NCBI GenBank assembly: GCA_963664845.1
Contig: OY761615.1
Span: forward strand, 992,001-1,056,000
DNA length: 64,000 nt
Direction: 5' to 3'
DNA from: CAIYTF01 sp963664845
GTDB lineage: Bacteria; Bacteroidota; Ignavibacteria; Ignavibacteriales; Ignavibacteriaceae
Shown here: positions 25,624 to 34,311 of the stretch, piece after piece
Position numbering within the stretch: position 1 is the stretch's first letter
How the letters are laid out: the number at the start of each line of letters is the position of its first letter
Notes under the pieces: model-generated
Seen by the model: the letters and a program-made list of their open reading frames with translations, nothing else
Told to the model about the DNA's origin: nothing
Databases searched by the model: none
Position numbers and translations under genes: made by a program

Positions 25624-26015
25624 GCAAAACCAACTGAATCGCGTTTCATAATTTCGAAATAAGTTTGGCGGATTTGCCGCATGTATGCTTTGGACAAAAT
25701 ACAACACGTATAATTTGTATTCGCGATCAATAGTGTTGCAAGATAAGATGTAATTTTGCAGTCATTTAATGCTTCGTTGTTTCGATTTTCCAGGTGCACA
25801 AATCCTCCTTTTTTTGTAAATTTTATCGACAATTTCTTTCCTTTTCTCATGCTGACCGGCGTTTGCGATAAATCAGCCGCTGCCAGGGACACAGAGGCAT
25901 TTTGCTCTGCAGCCTACCCGGCATAAGCAATTTGGATGAATTATTGTATGAGCGGTTTGGTTTATTTGTGCTGTGTTTCAGACTCAACAGCATTTTCATA
26001 TTCAACGGACATATC
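25624..26015. other. intergenic and leader region of mntP
   Basis: The 392 bp have no convincing gene. The last 170 bases could form helices, for example CAGAGGCATTTTGCTCTG near 25889-25906. Because mntP genes often carry the yybP-ykoY manganese riboswitch, I looked for its GGGGAGUAGC core and did not find it. A leader function remains possible. Confidence 0.35.
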
Positions 26016-26573
26016 TTGGGTTTTACAAATATCATAATCATTGCATTGGGACTCTCACTTGATGCTTTTGCGGTATCTCTCAGTGCAGGCGCCGGAGGAA
26101 ACTTAAAAGATCAAAGAAGTGGTTTTCGATTGGCCTTTCACTTTGGATTGTTTCAGTTCCTGATGCCAGTCATTGGGTGGTTGATCGGATATCAGCTTGC
26201 GCCACTGGTAAAAAGCATTGACCATTGGATAGCATTCGGATTGCTGGTATTCGTTGGAAGCAAAATGATCAGGGAATCACTTGAAAAAAGCGATGCGCCA
26301 ACGGCTACTGACCCATCCAAAGGCAGGAATATGGTGATGCTCTCTCTGGCGACAAGCATAGATGCTATGGCCGTGGGTTTTAGTTTTGCCATGCTCAACA
26401 TTACCATTTGGTATCCTGCGATCATGATAGGAATAATTACAGCAGTGGTTTCGGTTGTTGGCATTTATATGGGGAAGATCCTCGGCTCAATAGTTGGCAA
26501 AAGAATGGAACTGATCGGCGGGCTCACTTTAATAGGTATTGGACTCAGCATTCTGTATTCGCATATGTTCTGA
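26016..26573 (+). CDS. mntP: MntP-type manganese efflux pump
   Basis: A six-helix inner-membrane protein of about 185 residues that exports Mn2+. Family marks are 'IALGLSLDAFAVSLSAG' at the N-terminus and its internal repeat 'SLATSIDAMAVGFSFAM' in the second half; the two Asp residues lie in helices 1 and 4 and are needed for transport in the family. 'HFGLFQFLMPVIGW' and 'GKRMELIGGLTLIGIG' complete the pattern. The frame has no early ATG. TTG at 26016 gives the usual length and the expected first residues (MGFTNIIIIALGLS), whereas the open frame extends 38 codons further up without family similarity. Confidence 0.88.
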   Translation: MGFTNIIIIALGLSLDAFAVSLSAGAGGNLKDQRSGFRLAFHFGLFQFLMPVIGWLIGYQLAPLVKSIDHWIAFGLLVFVGSKMIRESLEKSDAPTATDPSKGRNMVMLSLATSIDAMAVGFSFAMLNITIWYPAIMIGIITAVVSVVGIYMGKILGSIVGKRMELIGGLTLIGIGLSILYSHMF

Positions 26574-26720
26574 CACCTGAAAGGAGAAATCTGGGATGCA
26601 TCCAATTACCATGCAATCTGCATTCCTTATAAATCCGAAAACAGAGAAAAGAGGAGGACGGCATTCCATGCCGGAACTCACGCCTTTCCCGTCAAAGCCA
26701 TTTCATATTAAGGAGAAGAC

Positions 26721-27461
26721 TCACCTGGCTTTTGACATAACGAATTGTTCTTCAGTGTTGCTCACTGTATTCAGGTCGATGGTTTTTTCAAACCTGTTGT
26801 ACCCTGTTTTATTGAGCAGTATTTTTATGGTTGACGAGACATAGAGCGTTTCGATTGGTGTACCTGCTTCGTCTGTCCTAACACTTGGATATCCGATTGC
26901 GAATATACCTCTTGGAAGAGCGAAGTTCCCATCCTGATTTGATGTGGTTAGGGGTTTGCTGTTGTATAGAATTGCATTATCAGTATTAATTATATAGAAG
27001 GCCCGCTCAGTAACTTTTTTGTCAACAATAAATTGATAAATATAAAACCCGTTTGTCAACTGATTTAGGTTCAAAATTGCAGAATGCGCCCCAGCCTCCT
27101 GATTTGCGTCACTGATCACTTCCAGAATTTCGCGTGTGTACCATCGAAGAATCTGAATCTTCACGTGAGCAGCACCCGGAAGCGTGTAATTAATGACGGT
27201 TGAAGGGCAGGTATTGGTTATCTTGGATAAGGATTTAGGCTTCAGTTCGAAGGTATAATGCACAGCGACCCCTGACAACGGATTCCCCTGCTCATCCAGA
27301 ATTTTACCCTTGAGAGTTACCGAATCGGTTTGTACAGTGATAAGGCTACTTGCGGTATCGTCTGAATTCCCCGGACTGCCTGGGTTGCTTTTATCCTTGC
27401 AACCGGGAAGAACCAACACGATTAAAAAAAAGATGAAGCTAGTTTTTAGGAACAGTGTCAT
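26721..27461 (-). CDS. lipoprotein with a carboxypeptidase-regulatory-like domain
   Basis: A 246-residue exported lipoprotein: a hydrophobic leader ends in the lipobox 'LPGC' (Cys about 21). A Ser/Gly/Asn-rich spacer follows, then 'VTLKGKILDEQGNPLSGVAV', typical of the CarboxypepD_reg-like beta domain found in surface proteins of the Bacteroidetes group. The middle part ('TVINYTLPGAAHVKIQI…NGFYIYQFIV') resembles the FlgD/T9SS sorting-module fold but lies internally. The function is unknown; a cell-surface structural or binding role is inferred. It may follow a small open frame (27439-27666) with which it overlaps by 23 bp. Confidence 0.75.
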   Translation of the reverse strand: MTLFLKTSFIFFLIVLVLPGCKDKSNPGSPGNSDDTASSLITVQTDSVTLKGKILDEQGNPLSGVAVHYTFELKPKSLSKITNTCPSTVINYTLPGAAHVKIQILRWYTREILEVISDANQEAGAHSAILNLNQLTNGFYIYQFIVDKKVTERAFYIINTDNAILYNSKPLTTSNQDGNFALPRGIFAIGYPSVRTDEAGTPIETLYVSSTIKILLNKTGYNRFEKTIDLNTVSNTEEQFVMSKAR

Positions 27462-27666
27462 ATGTTACACTTTCAAAATTTGTAAATCCCTTTCCAAAGA
27501 TATTACAATTTTGCAAAACGGCAAAAGCCTTCTCTCTATCGGCAATGACTGTAAGCCAGCCCTGGCCTGATGTTTGTATGTACCCGATAGACATTTCAAT
27601 ACCTTCCAACCCGGGATATGCGTTCGAGCCAAGCAATGTATCGAATATTTCAAAGCATACTTTCAC
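27439..27666 (-). CDS. possible small protein upstream of the lipoprotein
   Basis: A 75-codon frame from ATG at 27666, overlapping the lipoprotein start. The predicted sequence is even in composition ('GYIQTSGQGWLTVIADREKA', 'NCNIFGKGFTNFESV') and could be a short soluble protein, but there is no strong ribosome site, and a plus-strand frame of similar length covers the same bases. No family is recognised. Listed as doubtful. Confidence 0.25.
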   Translation of the reverse strand: MKVCFEIFDTLLGSNAYPGLEGIEMSIGYIQTSGQGWLTVIADREKAFAVLQNCNIFGKGFTNFESVTYDTVPKN

Positions 27667-28191
27667 TGCACCTGATCATAGGTTTTTCGCTTCCATATTA
27701 ATTCGCAAAGTCAAAGAGCCAGACTACCAATACAAGCATATTTAATTGCAAACCTGAAATATTACCATGAATAATTTCGCACAGAACCCATCATCTCAGA
27801 CTCATAGCGTGAATCACCAGCTCCATATACTTTCAGGCTATACTACCAACACTGTCTAAAAACGTAGTACAGAATAGGACAAATGAATAACGGTACAACG
27901 ACCCTATGGGGTCTTGACTTTAATCAAGCTATTTCGTTAACTTAATATGCATGTATAGGCTGAAAGGATTACAGAGAGCGTACTTTTCGATTTGAATTAT
28001 CCGGTCAATCCAAAACACTTCTTACAGGAATGCTTTGGATAGCATGGTCTTTTATTGATATATTCCAGCTATAAGCTTTCATTTTGAAATTTGCGGCAAC
28101 GTGATCATTCAAGTGAACAGCAGAGCTACCCTGGTTGCAGTGTAACTGAATGTGATTAATTTTTGACTGTTTGTGAAAGAGAAGTAAAGAT
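27667..28191. other. intergenic, no gene seen
   Basis: The 525 bp between the lipoprotein region and the PAS protein contain no credible gene. A CCCTATGGGG inverted repeat lies near 27901, followed by TTGACT and AT-rich DNA that could be a promoter region for the PAS/copper-ATPase operon; this is weak. Confidence 0.35.
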
Positions 28192-29316
28192 ATGAATGAC
28201 TTCAGCAGTAATCCAGTTAATAATCTACCCACCCCTTCATCAGGGGGCGGCAGTGAAGATCAGTCTGTCGCTTCCCTGTGGCAGGAAAACCAGCTCTATG
28301 AAACCGCAGAATACCTTGAAAAACTATTTAATTATTCAAATGTACCAATTATTGTATGGGATGCCACATACCGGATCACCAAATTTAATCACGCATTTGA
28401 AAACCTGACAGGCAGAACTTTTTTGGAAGTTGCCGGACACTCTCTGGATATACTGTTTCCAGAACAGACAAAAACAGAGTCGCTCAAACAGATATATCAG
28501 ACTGCTCAAGGTGAGAGACTTCAAACCACCGAAATAAGAATACAACATACCAATGGCACCATTAAAAACGTCCTATGGAACTCAGTAAACATCTATGATC
28601 CCGGGAACAACAATCTAATTGCCACGATTGCGCAAGGACAGGATGTCACCGATTTAAAAACGGCAGAAAGGAAGCTACACGACCAGAATCTGCTATATAA
28701 CGATTTGGTGAACACACAACCTGTCGGCATTTACAGGATCCGGGCCACCACAAAAAAAGACTGGGATAATTTCGCGATCGAAACTGATGCCGGATCGTTT
28801 TACACAATTGACTTCATAAGTGACGGTTTTTGCAAATTGCTGAATATTGAGGCACAGGATTTCATTAAAAATCCCGGGATCATTTTTGAAATGGTCTATC
28901 CCGACGATAAACCGGAGTTTCTGGAAAAAAATGTGACCGCAGTTAAATCTCTTGCCAAGTTTAGTTGGGAAGGACGTATGCTCATAGATTCCAAAATCAT
29001 CTGGACACATTTTGAATCCATCCCAAGAACTATTGAATACGGAGAAGTGATCTTTACCGGGATCCTTTATGATATTACTGAAAGGAAATTATCGGAGCTG
29101 AAAAGCCAGCAATTTAACCAAGAGCTCGAGCTACGCGTGCAACAACAAACAGCCAAACTTATGGAAACCATTGAACAATTGGAGACGCAGAGCCGTGTTT
29201 TTGTTGGACGAGAACTGCGAATGATTGAGCTTAAAGAACGAATTATCGAGTTGGAACGCCAACTGGGCACTAAAGACAGCACAGCAATTCCGGGCGATGT
29301 ATTTCCCTCGCCCTAA
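28192..29316 (+). CDS. double-PAS sensor protein without output domain
   Basis: A 374-residue soluble protein. PAS 1 covers about 40-155 ('VPIIVWDATYRITKFN', 'ENLTGRTFLEVAGHSL', ending 'GQDVTDLKTAERKL'). PAS 2 covers about 165-300 (ending 'GILYDITERKLSELKSQQF'). A coiled coil of about 65 residues follows. There is no kinase, cyclase or DNA-binding part. Its stop codon is directly followed by the reading frame of the copper ATPase-receptor kinase, so the two are surely co-transcribed. The coiled coil has the form that normally connects PAS to HisKA, which suggests that this protein joins the neighbouring kinase in trans. That partnership is inferred. Confidence 0.85.
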   Translation: MNDFSSNPVNNLPTPSSGGGSEDQSVASLWQENQLYETAEYLEKLFNYSNVPIIVWDATYRITKFNHAFENLTGRTFLEVAGHSLDILFPEQTKTESLKQIYQTAQGERLQTTEIRIQHTNGTIKNVLWNSVNIYDPGNNNLIATIAQGQDVTDLKTAERKLHDQNLLYNDLVNTQPVGIYRIRATTKKDWDNFAIETDAGSFYTIDFISDGFCKLLNIEAQDFIKNPGIIFEMVYPDDKPEFLEKNVTAVKSLAKFSWEGRMLIDSKIIWTHFESIPRTIEYGEVIFTGILYDITERKLSELKSQQFNQELELRVQQQTAKLMETIEQLETQSRVFVGRELRMIELKERIIELERQLGTKDSTAIPGDVFPSP

Positions 29317-29349
29317 GTGGAATATAATTTAAATATTCAGGTATCTGAC

Positions 29350-32300
29350 ATGAATACAATTCTACCCATAACCGGAATGACCTGCGTAAATTGCGCGGGA
29401 ATGATTGAACGTCAAATAAAAAAGCTTCCGGGCATAGTCAAAGCGAATGTTGATTTCGCCGGGGAGAGATTAATTCTCGAATATAATCCGGCACAAATAC
29501 AGCAGCAAGACATCATAAATCGAGTCAGGAAGATAGGCTATGGTGTAGCAACAGGCAAAACTGAATTGCCCATAACCGGTCTCCACGATAGCGCGGATGC
29601 TTTATTCCTGGAGACCCAGTTATCACAGCACACGGGGGTCCTTTCCGCCTGTGTAAATTTTGCAAGTGAGCACGCCAGCATTGAATATATCGCCGGGATG
29701 ACCAGCATTGCTGAACTTGCAGGAATAATACGAAAGGGAGGATTCGACCTTGTGCAAGCAGGTGAGACAGAAGGGTTAGCGGATATCGAAACAAAAATCC
29801 GTACCGCCGAACTCACAACCCAAAAACGCCTACTGATAGTGGGTGCGATCTTTACAATTCCGCTGATCGTTTTCAGTATGTTGCGTGACTTTCGATATGT
29901 TGGCTTTGAACATGATCAATTTGCCATGCTCTTCGCCGCTACGATTGTCCAGTTTGGTGTTGGCTGGCAATTCTATGGCGGTGCACTTAAAAGTCTACGA
30001 ACCGGCATTGCGAACATGGATGTTCTAATTGCGTTAGGTTCATCAGTCGCATACTTTTCAAGCTTGCTAATCACCGTGGGGCTTATTCAAAGTCCCAATG
30101 TATATTTTGAGAGTGGTGCTGCAATAATAACCCTTATCAGGCTAGGCAAATATCTTGAAACGCGCGCCAAAGGCAAAACGTCAGAAGCCTTGAAGAAGTT
30201 AATGAACCTGCAGGCAAAAACGGCAACTGTTATCAGGGACAACACCGAAGTGGAAGTTACTATCGATGATGTGGTGGTTGGAGATATTGTTGTGGTTCGC
30301 CCGGGAGCGAAAGTTCCCGTTGATGGTATCATATGTGAAGGAAGATCAGCATTTGATGAATCAATGATCTCAGGGGAATCAATGCCCATAACAAAAGGGC
30401 CGGGCAATCCAGTCATAGGTGCTACAATCAATAAAGAAGGAATGATAAAATTTGAAGCAACGAAGGTGGGAAAGAGCACCACACTGGCTCGCATTGTTCA
30501 GATGGTTCGCGAAGCACAAAGCAGCAAAGCCCCTATACAGAAACTGACTGATGAAATCGGAAGATATTTTGTCCCCATAATTATTTGCATTTCAGTTCTC
30601 ACCTTTTTTGGCTGGATATTGGTTGCCCATATTGATTTTCTCGGGGCGATGATCAATGCAGTAGCGGTACTGGTTATAGCTTGTCCTTGCGCCATTGGCT
30701 TAGCAACACCAACGGCCATTATTGTAGGTACTTCCAAAGGGGCTGAAAATGGTATCCTCTTTAAGAACAGTGAGATTTTGGAACGTGCAGGTCATGCAAC
30801 CGTGGTGGTGTTGGATAAAACCGGCACCATCACAAGCGGTAAGCTTGCCGTGACGGAAGTCATTTCAGTTTCTCATTTAACGAGGAATGAGATCCTTCTA
30901 ATTGCAGCGAGTGCGGAACAGGGTTCTGAACATCCGTTAGGACGCGCCATCACTTTGGCAGGTCGCAGTAAGGGTTTCCTGCTTCATGAGCTTAAGCAAT
31001 TTAAGGCGATCCCCGGATTTGGTATACGGGCGACAATAGAAGAGCAACTTGTGATCATTGGCAACCCGCGCTTAATGCAAAATGAGGGGATTATACTTGG
31101 CAAACTGGAAGGTGAAATTCAGCGTTTACAAAATGATGGCAAGACAGTGATGATTGTTGCCGTAAATGCGGTTTCCAGCCCGACGGTTCCTGAGCCGGTT
31201 GGACTTATTGCAGTTGCGGATACGGTTAAGCCGGAATCGAAAGAGGCAATTGACGGATTACGTAAACTTGGGCTGGATGTTGTAATGCTCACGGGTGACA
31301 ACCGATGCACTGCCGAAGCAATTGCAAGAGAAGTAGGAATTGACCGGGTGGTAGCCGAAGTATTGCCAGTTGACAAAGCGCTTACAATTAGAAAACTGCA
31401 GACTGAAAATGCTATTCCCCACCAAGCGCGCCCAATGATAATAATGGTTGGTGATGGTATCAACGATGCCCCCGCTCTTGCCCAAGCCGATGTTGGTATT
31501 GCAATTGGCACCGGAACCGATGTTGCAATGGCAGCGGCAGGCATTACCCTGCTTAGTGGAGATTTGCATGGTGTGGGACGAGCAATTGCGCTGTCGCGAG
31601 GGACCTCAAAAACTATTGTTGAAAATTTGATATGGGCGTTATTCTATAATGTTGTACTTATCCCAATAGCAGCTTATGGTTTGCTCAGTCCAATGTTTGC
31701 AGCGGGTGCCATGGCTTTTAGTTCACTCTTTGTTGTAAGCAACAGTCTTCGCCTGCGTGGATTTAAAGTACAAACGTTCAGCGAACCAGAACCGGTGTGG
31801 CGCCAGGGAATCGCGCTGATCCCCCGCATATTGGCGCCTGCATCTGCTCTTGCAGTTCTTATCATCTTTCCACTTATTGCCATGCCGGTCAGCAGCATGG
31901 AGATCAGGGGCGCAAATCCGGGGACTATGACTCCACTTCTTATGATGGTAATGGCGTTGGCAAACGGATTGATCGCAATATCATATGCATCTATTCCTGT
32001 CTTTCTCATGGTTTTTGTGCGGAAGCGCACTGACCTGCCATTCACCTGGGCTTTCTTCCTTTTTGGCGCGTTTATTTTGGCCTGCGGAACAACACATTTA
32101 GTTCACATAATCGGTCTTTGGTGGTTGGTTGATTGGTGGCAGGCTATCGTCGACTCAGTTACAGCATTAGTTTCACTCGGCACCGCTGTGGTGCTTTGGC
32201 CTTTATTGCCGCGACTACTTAGAATTCCCAGTCCCGAACAACTTCGGCAGGTTAACCAGGAACTGCAAAAGGAGAAAATAAAGCTGGAACAGGCGCAGAC

Positions 32301-33288
32301 TGAGTTACGGAAAACAAATGAGGAAGTTGAACAACGCGTTATTGACCGCACTGCAGAACTGGCACGTTCGAATGAAACACTTGAAGTTGAGATCAGTCAA
32401 CGCAAACGCGCAGAAGACGAGATACGAAAGATTAACGAAGAACTTGAGCAGCGGGTGGCTCAGAGAACTGCTGCACTGGAAAAGCAAACGGCCGAGTTAA
32501 CCGATAACCGCAAGGCACTTCTCAATCTTGTGGAAGATTTAAATGTGAAATCGGAAAAACTATCTCAAAGCACCACGCAGCTTGAAGCAGCCAATAAAGA
32601 GCTTGAAGCATTCAGTTATTCCGTTTCGCATGATCTTAGAGCGCCCCTGAGAGCCATTACCGGGTTTTCCCGTATGCTCCATGAAGAGTATCATGAAGCA
32701 CTTAATGAAGATGCAAAAGAACTGCTTACCGACATAGTTGATAACACGAACAGGATGGGGCAACTTATCGACGACTTATTGCAGTTTTCCCGGTTAAGCA
32801 GAAAAGAGTTTACCAAAAACGAAATTGCTATGCAGCAACTTTTCTCGGATACTTTTGAGGAGTTGAAGGCTCTTTCACCTGCAAAGGAAATTGATTTTAT
32901 CCTAAAAAAGATCCCTACGGCACAGGGAGACTACTCGTTGCTCAAACAGGTTGTTGTTAACCTTCTGACAAATGCCATAAAGTTTTCCGGGAAAAACCGT
33001 TACGCGCAAATCATCGTTGATGGAAACGAGGATGAGTCACAATGCACCTATTTCGTCTCTGACAACGGAGTGGGTTTTGATATGCGCTATGTGCATAAAC
33101 TTTTTGGGGTATTTCAACGTTTGCACAGCACAACTGAGTTTGAAGGAACCGGAGTTGGACTTGCAATAGTGCAGCGAATAATTAACCGGCATGGTGGAAA
33201 GGTTTGGGCAGAAGCAGAATTGGGACAAGGTGCCACATTCTATTTCACCTTACCGAAAAAACTGCCATCTGTATCGGGGGCGAAATAA
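29350..33288 (+). CDS. copper P1B-ATPase fused to an ethylene-receptor-like histidine kinase
   Basis: One uninterrupted frame of 1312 residues (numbered from ATG 29350; an in-frame GTG at 29317 would add 11). Part 1 is a CopA-type Cu(I) ATPase: HMA domain with Cys12 and Cys15 ('GMTCVNC'), a second HMA (about 72-140) lacking cysteines, CPC at 445-447, phosphorylated Asp489 in DKTGT, 'EHPLG', GDGIND at 701-706, and 'FYN' plus 'MAFSS' in the last helices, the Cu(I) signature. After an extra membrane segment (about 827-847) comes part 2, a three-helix ETR1-like domain with 'SYASIP' and 'FGAFILACGTTHL'; Cys912 and His916 match the Cu ligands Cys65 and His69. A coiled coil, HisKA (His1094) and HATPase end the protein. 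Copper export and copper/ligand sensing are thus joined. Confidence 0.9.
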   Translation: MNTILPITGMTCVNCAGMIERQIKKLPGIVKANVDFAGERLILEYNPAQIQQQDIINRVRKIGYGVATGKTELPITGLHDSADALFLETQLSQHTGVLSACVNFASEHASIEYIAGMTSIAELAGIIRKGGFDLVQAGETEGLADIETKIRTAELTTQKRLLIVGAIFTIPLIVFSMLRDFRYVGFEHDQFAMLFAATIVQFGVGWQFYGGALKSLRTGIANMDVLIALGSSVAYFSSLLITVGLIQSPNVYFESGAAIITLIRLGKYLETRAKGKTSEALKKLMNLQAKTATVIRDNTEVEVTIDDVVVGDIVVVRPGAKVPVDGIICEGRSAFDESMISGESMPITKGPGNPVIGATINKEGMIKFEATKVGKSTTLARIVQMVREAQSSKAPIQKLTDEIGRYFVPIIICISVLTFFGWILVAHIDFLGAMINAVAVLVIACPCAIGLATPTAIIVGTSKGAENGILFKNSEILERAGHATVVVLDKTGTITSGKLAVTEVISVSHLTRNEILLIAASAEQGSEHPLGRAITLAGRSKGFLLHELKQFKAIPGFGIRATIEEQLVIIGNPRLMQNEGIILGKLEGEIQRLQNDGKTVMIVAVNAVSSPTVPEPVGLIAVADTVKPESKEAIDGLRKLGLDVVMLTGDNRCTAEAIAREVGIDRVVAEVLPVDKALTIRKLQTENAIPHQARPMIIMVGDGINDAPALAQADVGIAIGTGTDVAMAAAGITLLSGDLHGVGRAIALSRGTSKTIVENLIWALFYNVVLIPIAAYGLLSPMFAAGAMAFSSLFVVSNSLRLRGFKVQTFSEPEPVWRQGIALIPRILAPASALAVLIIFPLIAMPVSSMEIRGANPGTMTPLLMMVMALANGLIAISYASIPVFLMVFVRKRTDLPFTWAFFLFGAFILACGTTHLVHIIGLWWLVDWWQAIVDSVTALVSLGTAVVLWPLLPRLLRIPSPEQLRQVNQELQKEKIKLEQAQTELRKTNEEVEQRVIDRTAELARSNETLEVEISQRKRAEDEIRKINEELEQRVAQRTAALEKQTAELTDNRKALLNLVEDLNVKSEKLSQSTTQLEAANKELEAFSYSVSHDLRAPLRAITGFSRMLHEEYHEALNEDAKELLTDIVDNTNRMGQLIDDLLQFSRLSRKEFTKNEIAMQQLFSDTFEELKALSPAKEIDFILKKIPTAQGDYSLLKQVVVNLLTNAIKFSGKNRYAQIIVDGNEDESQCTYFVSDNGVGFDMRYVHKLFGVFQRLHSTTEFEGTGVGLAIVQRIINRHGGKVWAEAELGQGATFYFTLPKKLPSVSGAK

Positions 33289-33749
33289 AGGGAGGAGGAC
33301 GACGGGCGCATGATTGGTTTTATAAATGGCATACAAGATTATAACATTTTTGCCCGGTCAATTGATGATGAGCAGGAACGGATACCCTGTCCCCTCACCC
33401 CGGAGAGCCATTTGTTTCATTTAGATAAAAGCCTCATATTGCTGTTTGTGTTCTTCACTGTTTCGTCTAAAGCTGCAGTCAACCGGCATTATGAACGAGC
33501 AAAACCTCCTTTATTAATTTGACACTTGCAGACATTGAAATAATTAGATAATGTACCAGCAGTCACCGATAGTAACCTATAAAGACGTCCTGCTGTGTTT
33601 AAATTCGATTAAAGAGATATAATGAGTATGTTAGATTTCTCATGACAGGGTTTATTTGGCAAACAGGGTATGCTTTAAAATGTGTCTGAGCTCCCTGTCC
33701 CGACCGGTCATGTTTCATAATGTGTTAACAGGAAAACGAAGGAACCGCT
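33289..33749. other. intergenic between receptor kinase and response regulator
   Basis: The 461 bp contain GGGAGGAGG just behind the kinase stop and an ATG at 33310, but the 70-codon frame that follows has no family-like sequence. No terminator hairpin with a T-run was found, so read-through into the Rcp1-like regulator is possible. Confidence 0.4.
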
Positions 33750-34193
33750 ATGTATAACGCGAATATTGTGGATATCCTCCTGGTTGAAGATAATCCCAGT
33801 GATGTAAAGCTTACCTTAAAAGCCTTGCAAAAGCATAATCTTGCCAACAAAGTATTTGTGGTTCAAGATGGCGAAGAAGCACTTGATTATATTTTTTCCC
33901 GGGGAAAATTTGTTTCCAACAGTGACGTTGAGAAGATCAAAGTTATTCTTCTGGATCTGAAACTGCCCAAAATCGATGGTTTGGAAGTGCTTAGAATTCT
34001 CAAAGCCGATGAAAAGACCAAATCTATTCCAGTGGTTGTTCTCACTTCTTCAAAGGAGGAGAGTGACATTGTGGAAAGTTATAAATGCGGAGCAAACAGC
34101 TATATCGTCAAGCCGGTTGATTTTGACCAATTTATCAAATCAGTCGCCGACATTGGATTATATTGGCTGGTGATCAACGAACGTCCGTTATAA
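33750..34193 (+). CDS. single-domain response regulator, Rcp1-like
   Basis: A 147-residue receiver without output domain. It has the acidic pocket 'VEDNPSD', the phospho-acceptor Asp in 'VILLDLKLPKIDG', the switch Thr/Ser ('VVVLTSSKEE') and the Lys of 'SYIVKPVDF'. The long beta4-alpha4 region and 'DGEEALDYIF' fit the Rcp1 group, which in other bacteria receives phosphate from kinases with a 'SYSVSHDLRAPL' HisKA, the type present in the copper-ATPase fusion 460 bp upstream. A good ribosome site (GAAGGAA) precedes the ATG. Its target, probably another protein, is unknown. Confidence 0.9.
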   Translation: MYNANIVDILLVEDNPSDVKLTLKALQKHNLANKVFVVQDGEEALDYIFSRGKFVSNSDVEKIKVILLDLKLPKIDGLEVLRILKADEKTKSIPVVVLTSSKEESDIVESYKCGANSYIVKPVDFDQFIKSVADIGLYWLVINERPL

Positions 34194-34311
34194 CAACCGT
34201 TTGTTATGAAATATAAAAGGATGTCAATCCTCTATGTATCAGCGAAAAAATACACCTTGGTAAAAAGGAAGCTGTTTTGAAATATACCAACAATAAGTAA
34301 TGGGAGGCCGG

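Noticed and set aside
33310..33522. A 70-codon frame behind the receptor kinase, preceded by GGGAGGAGG
   Set aside because: The ribosome site is 10 nt away and the sequence has no pattern of a folded or membrane protein; kept only as a remark.
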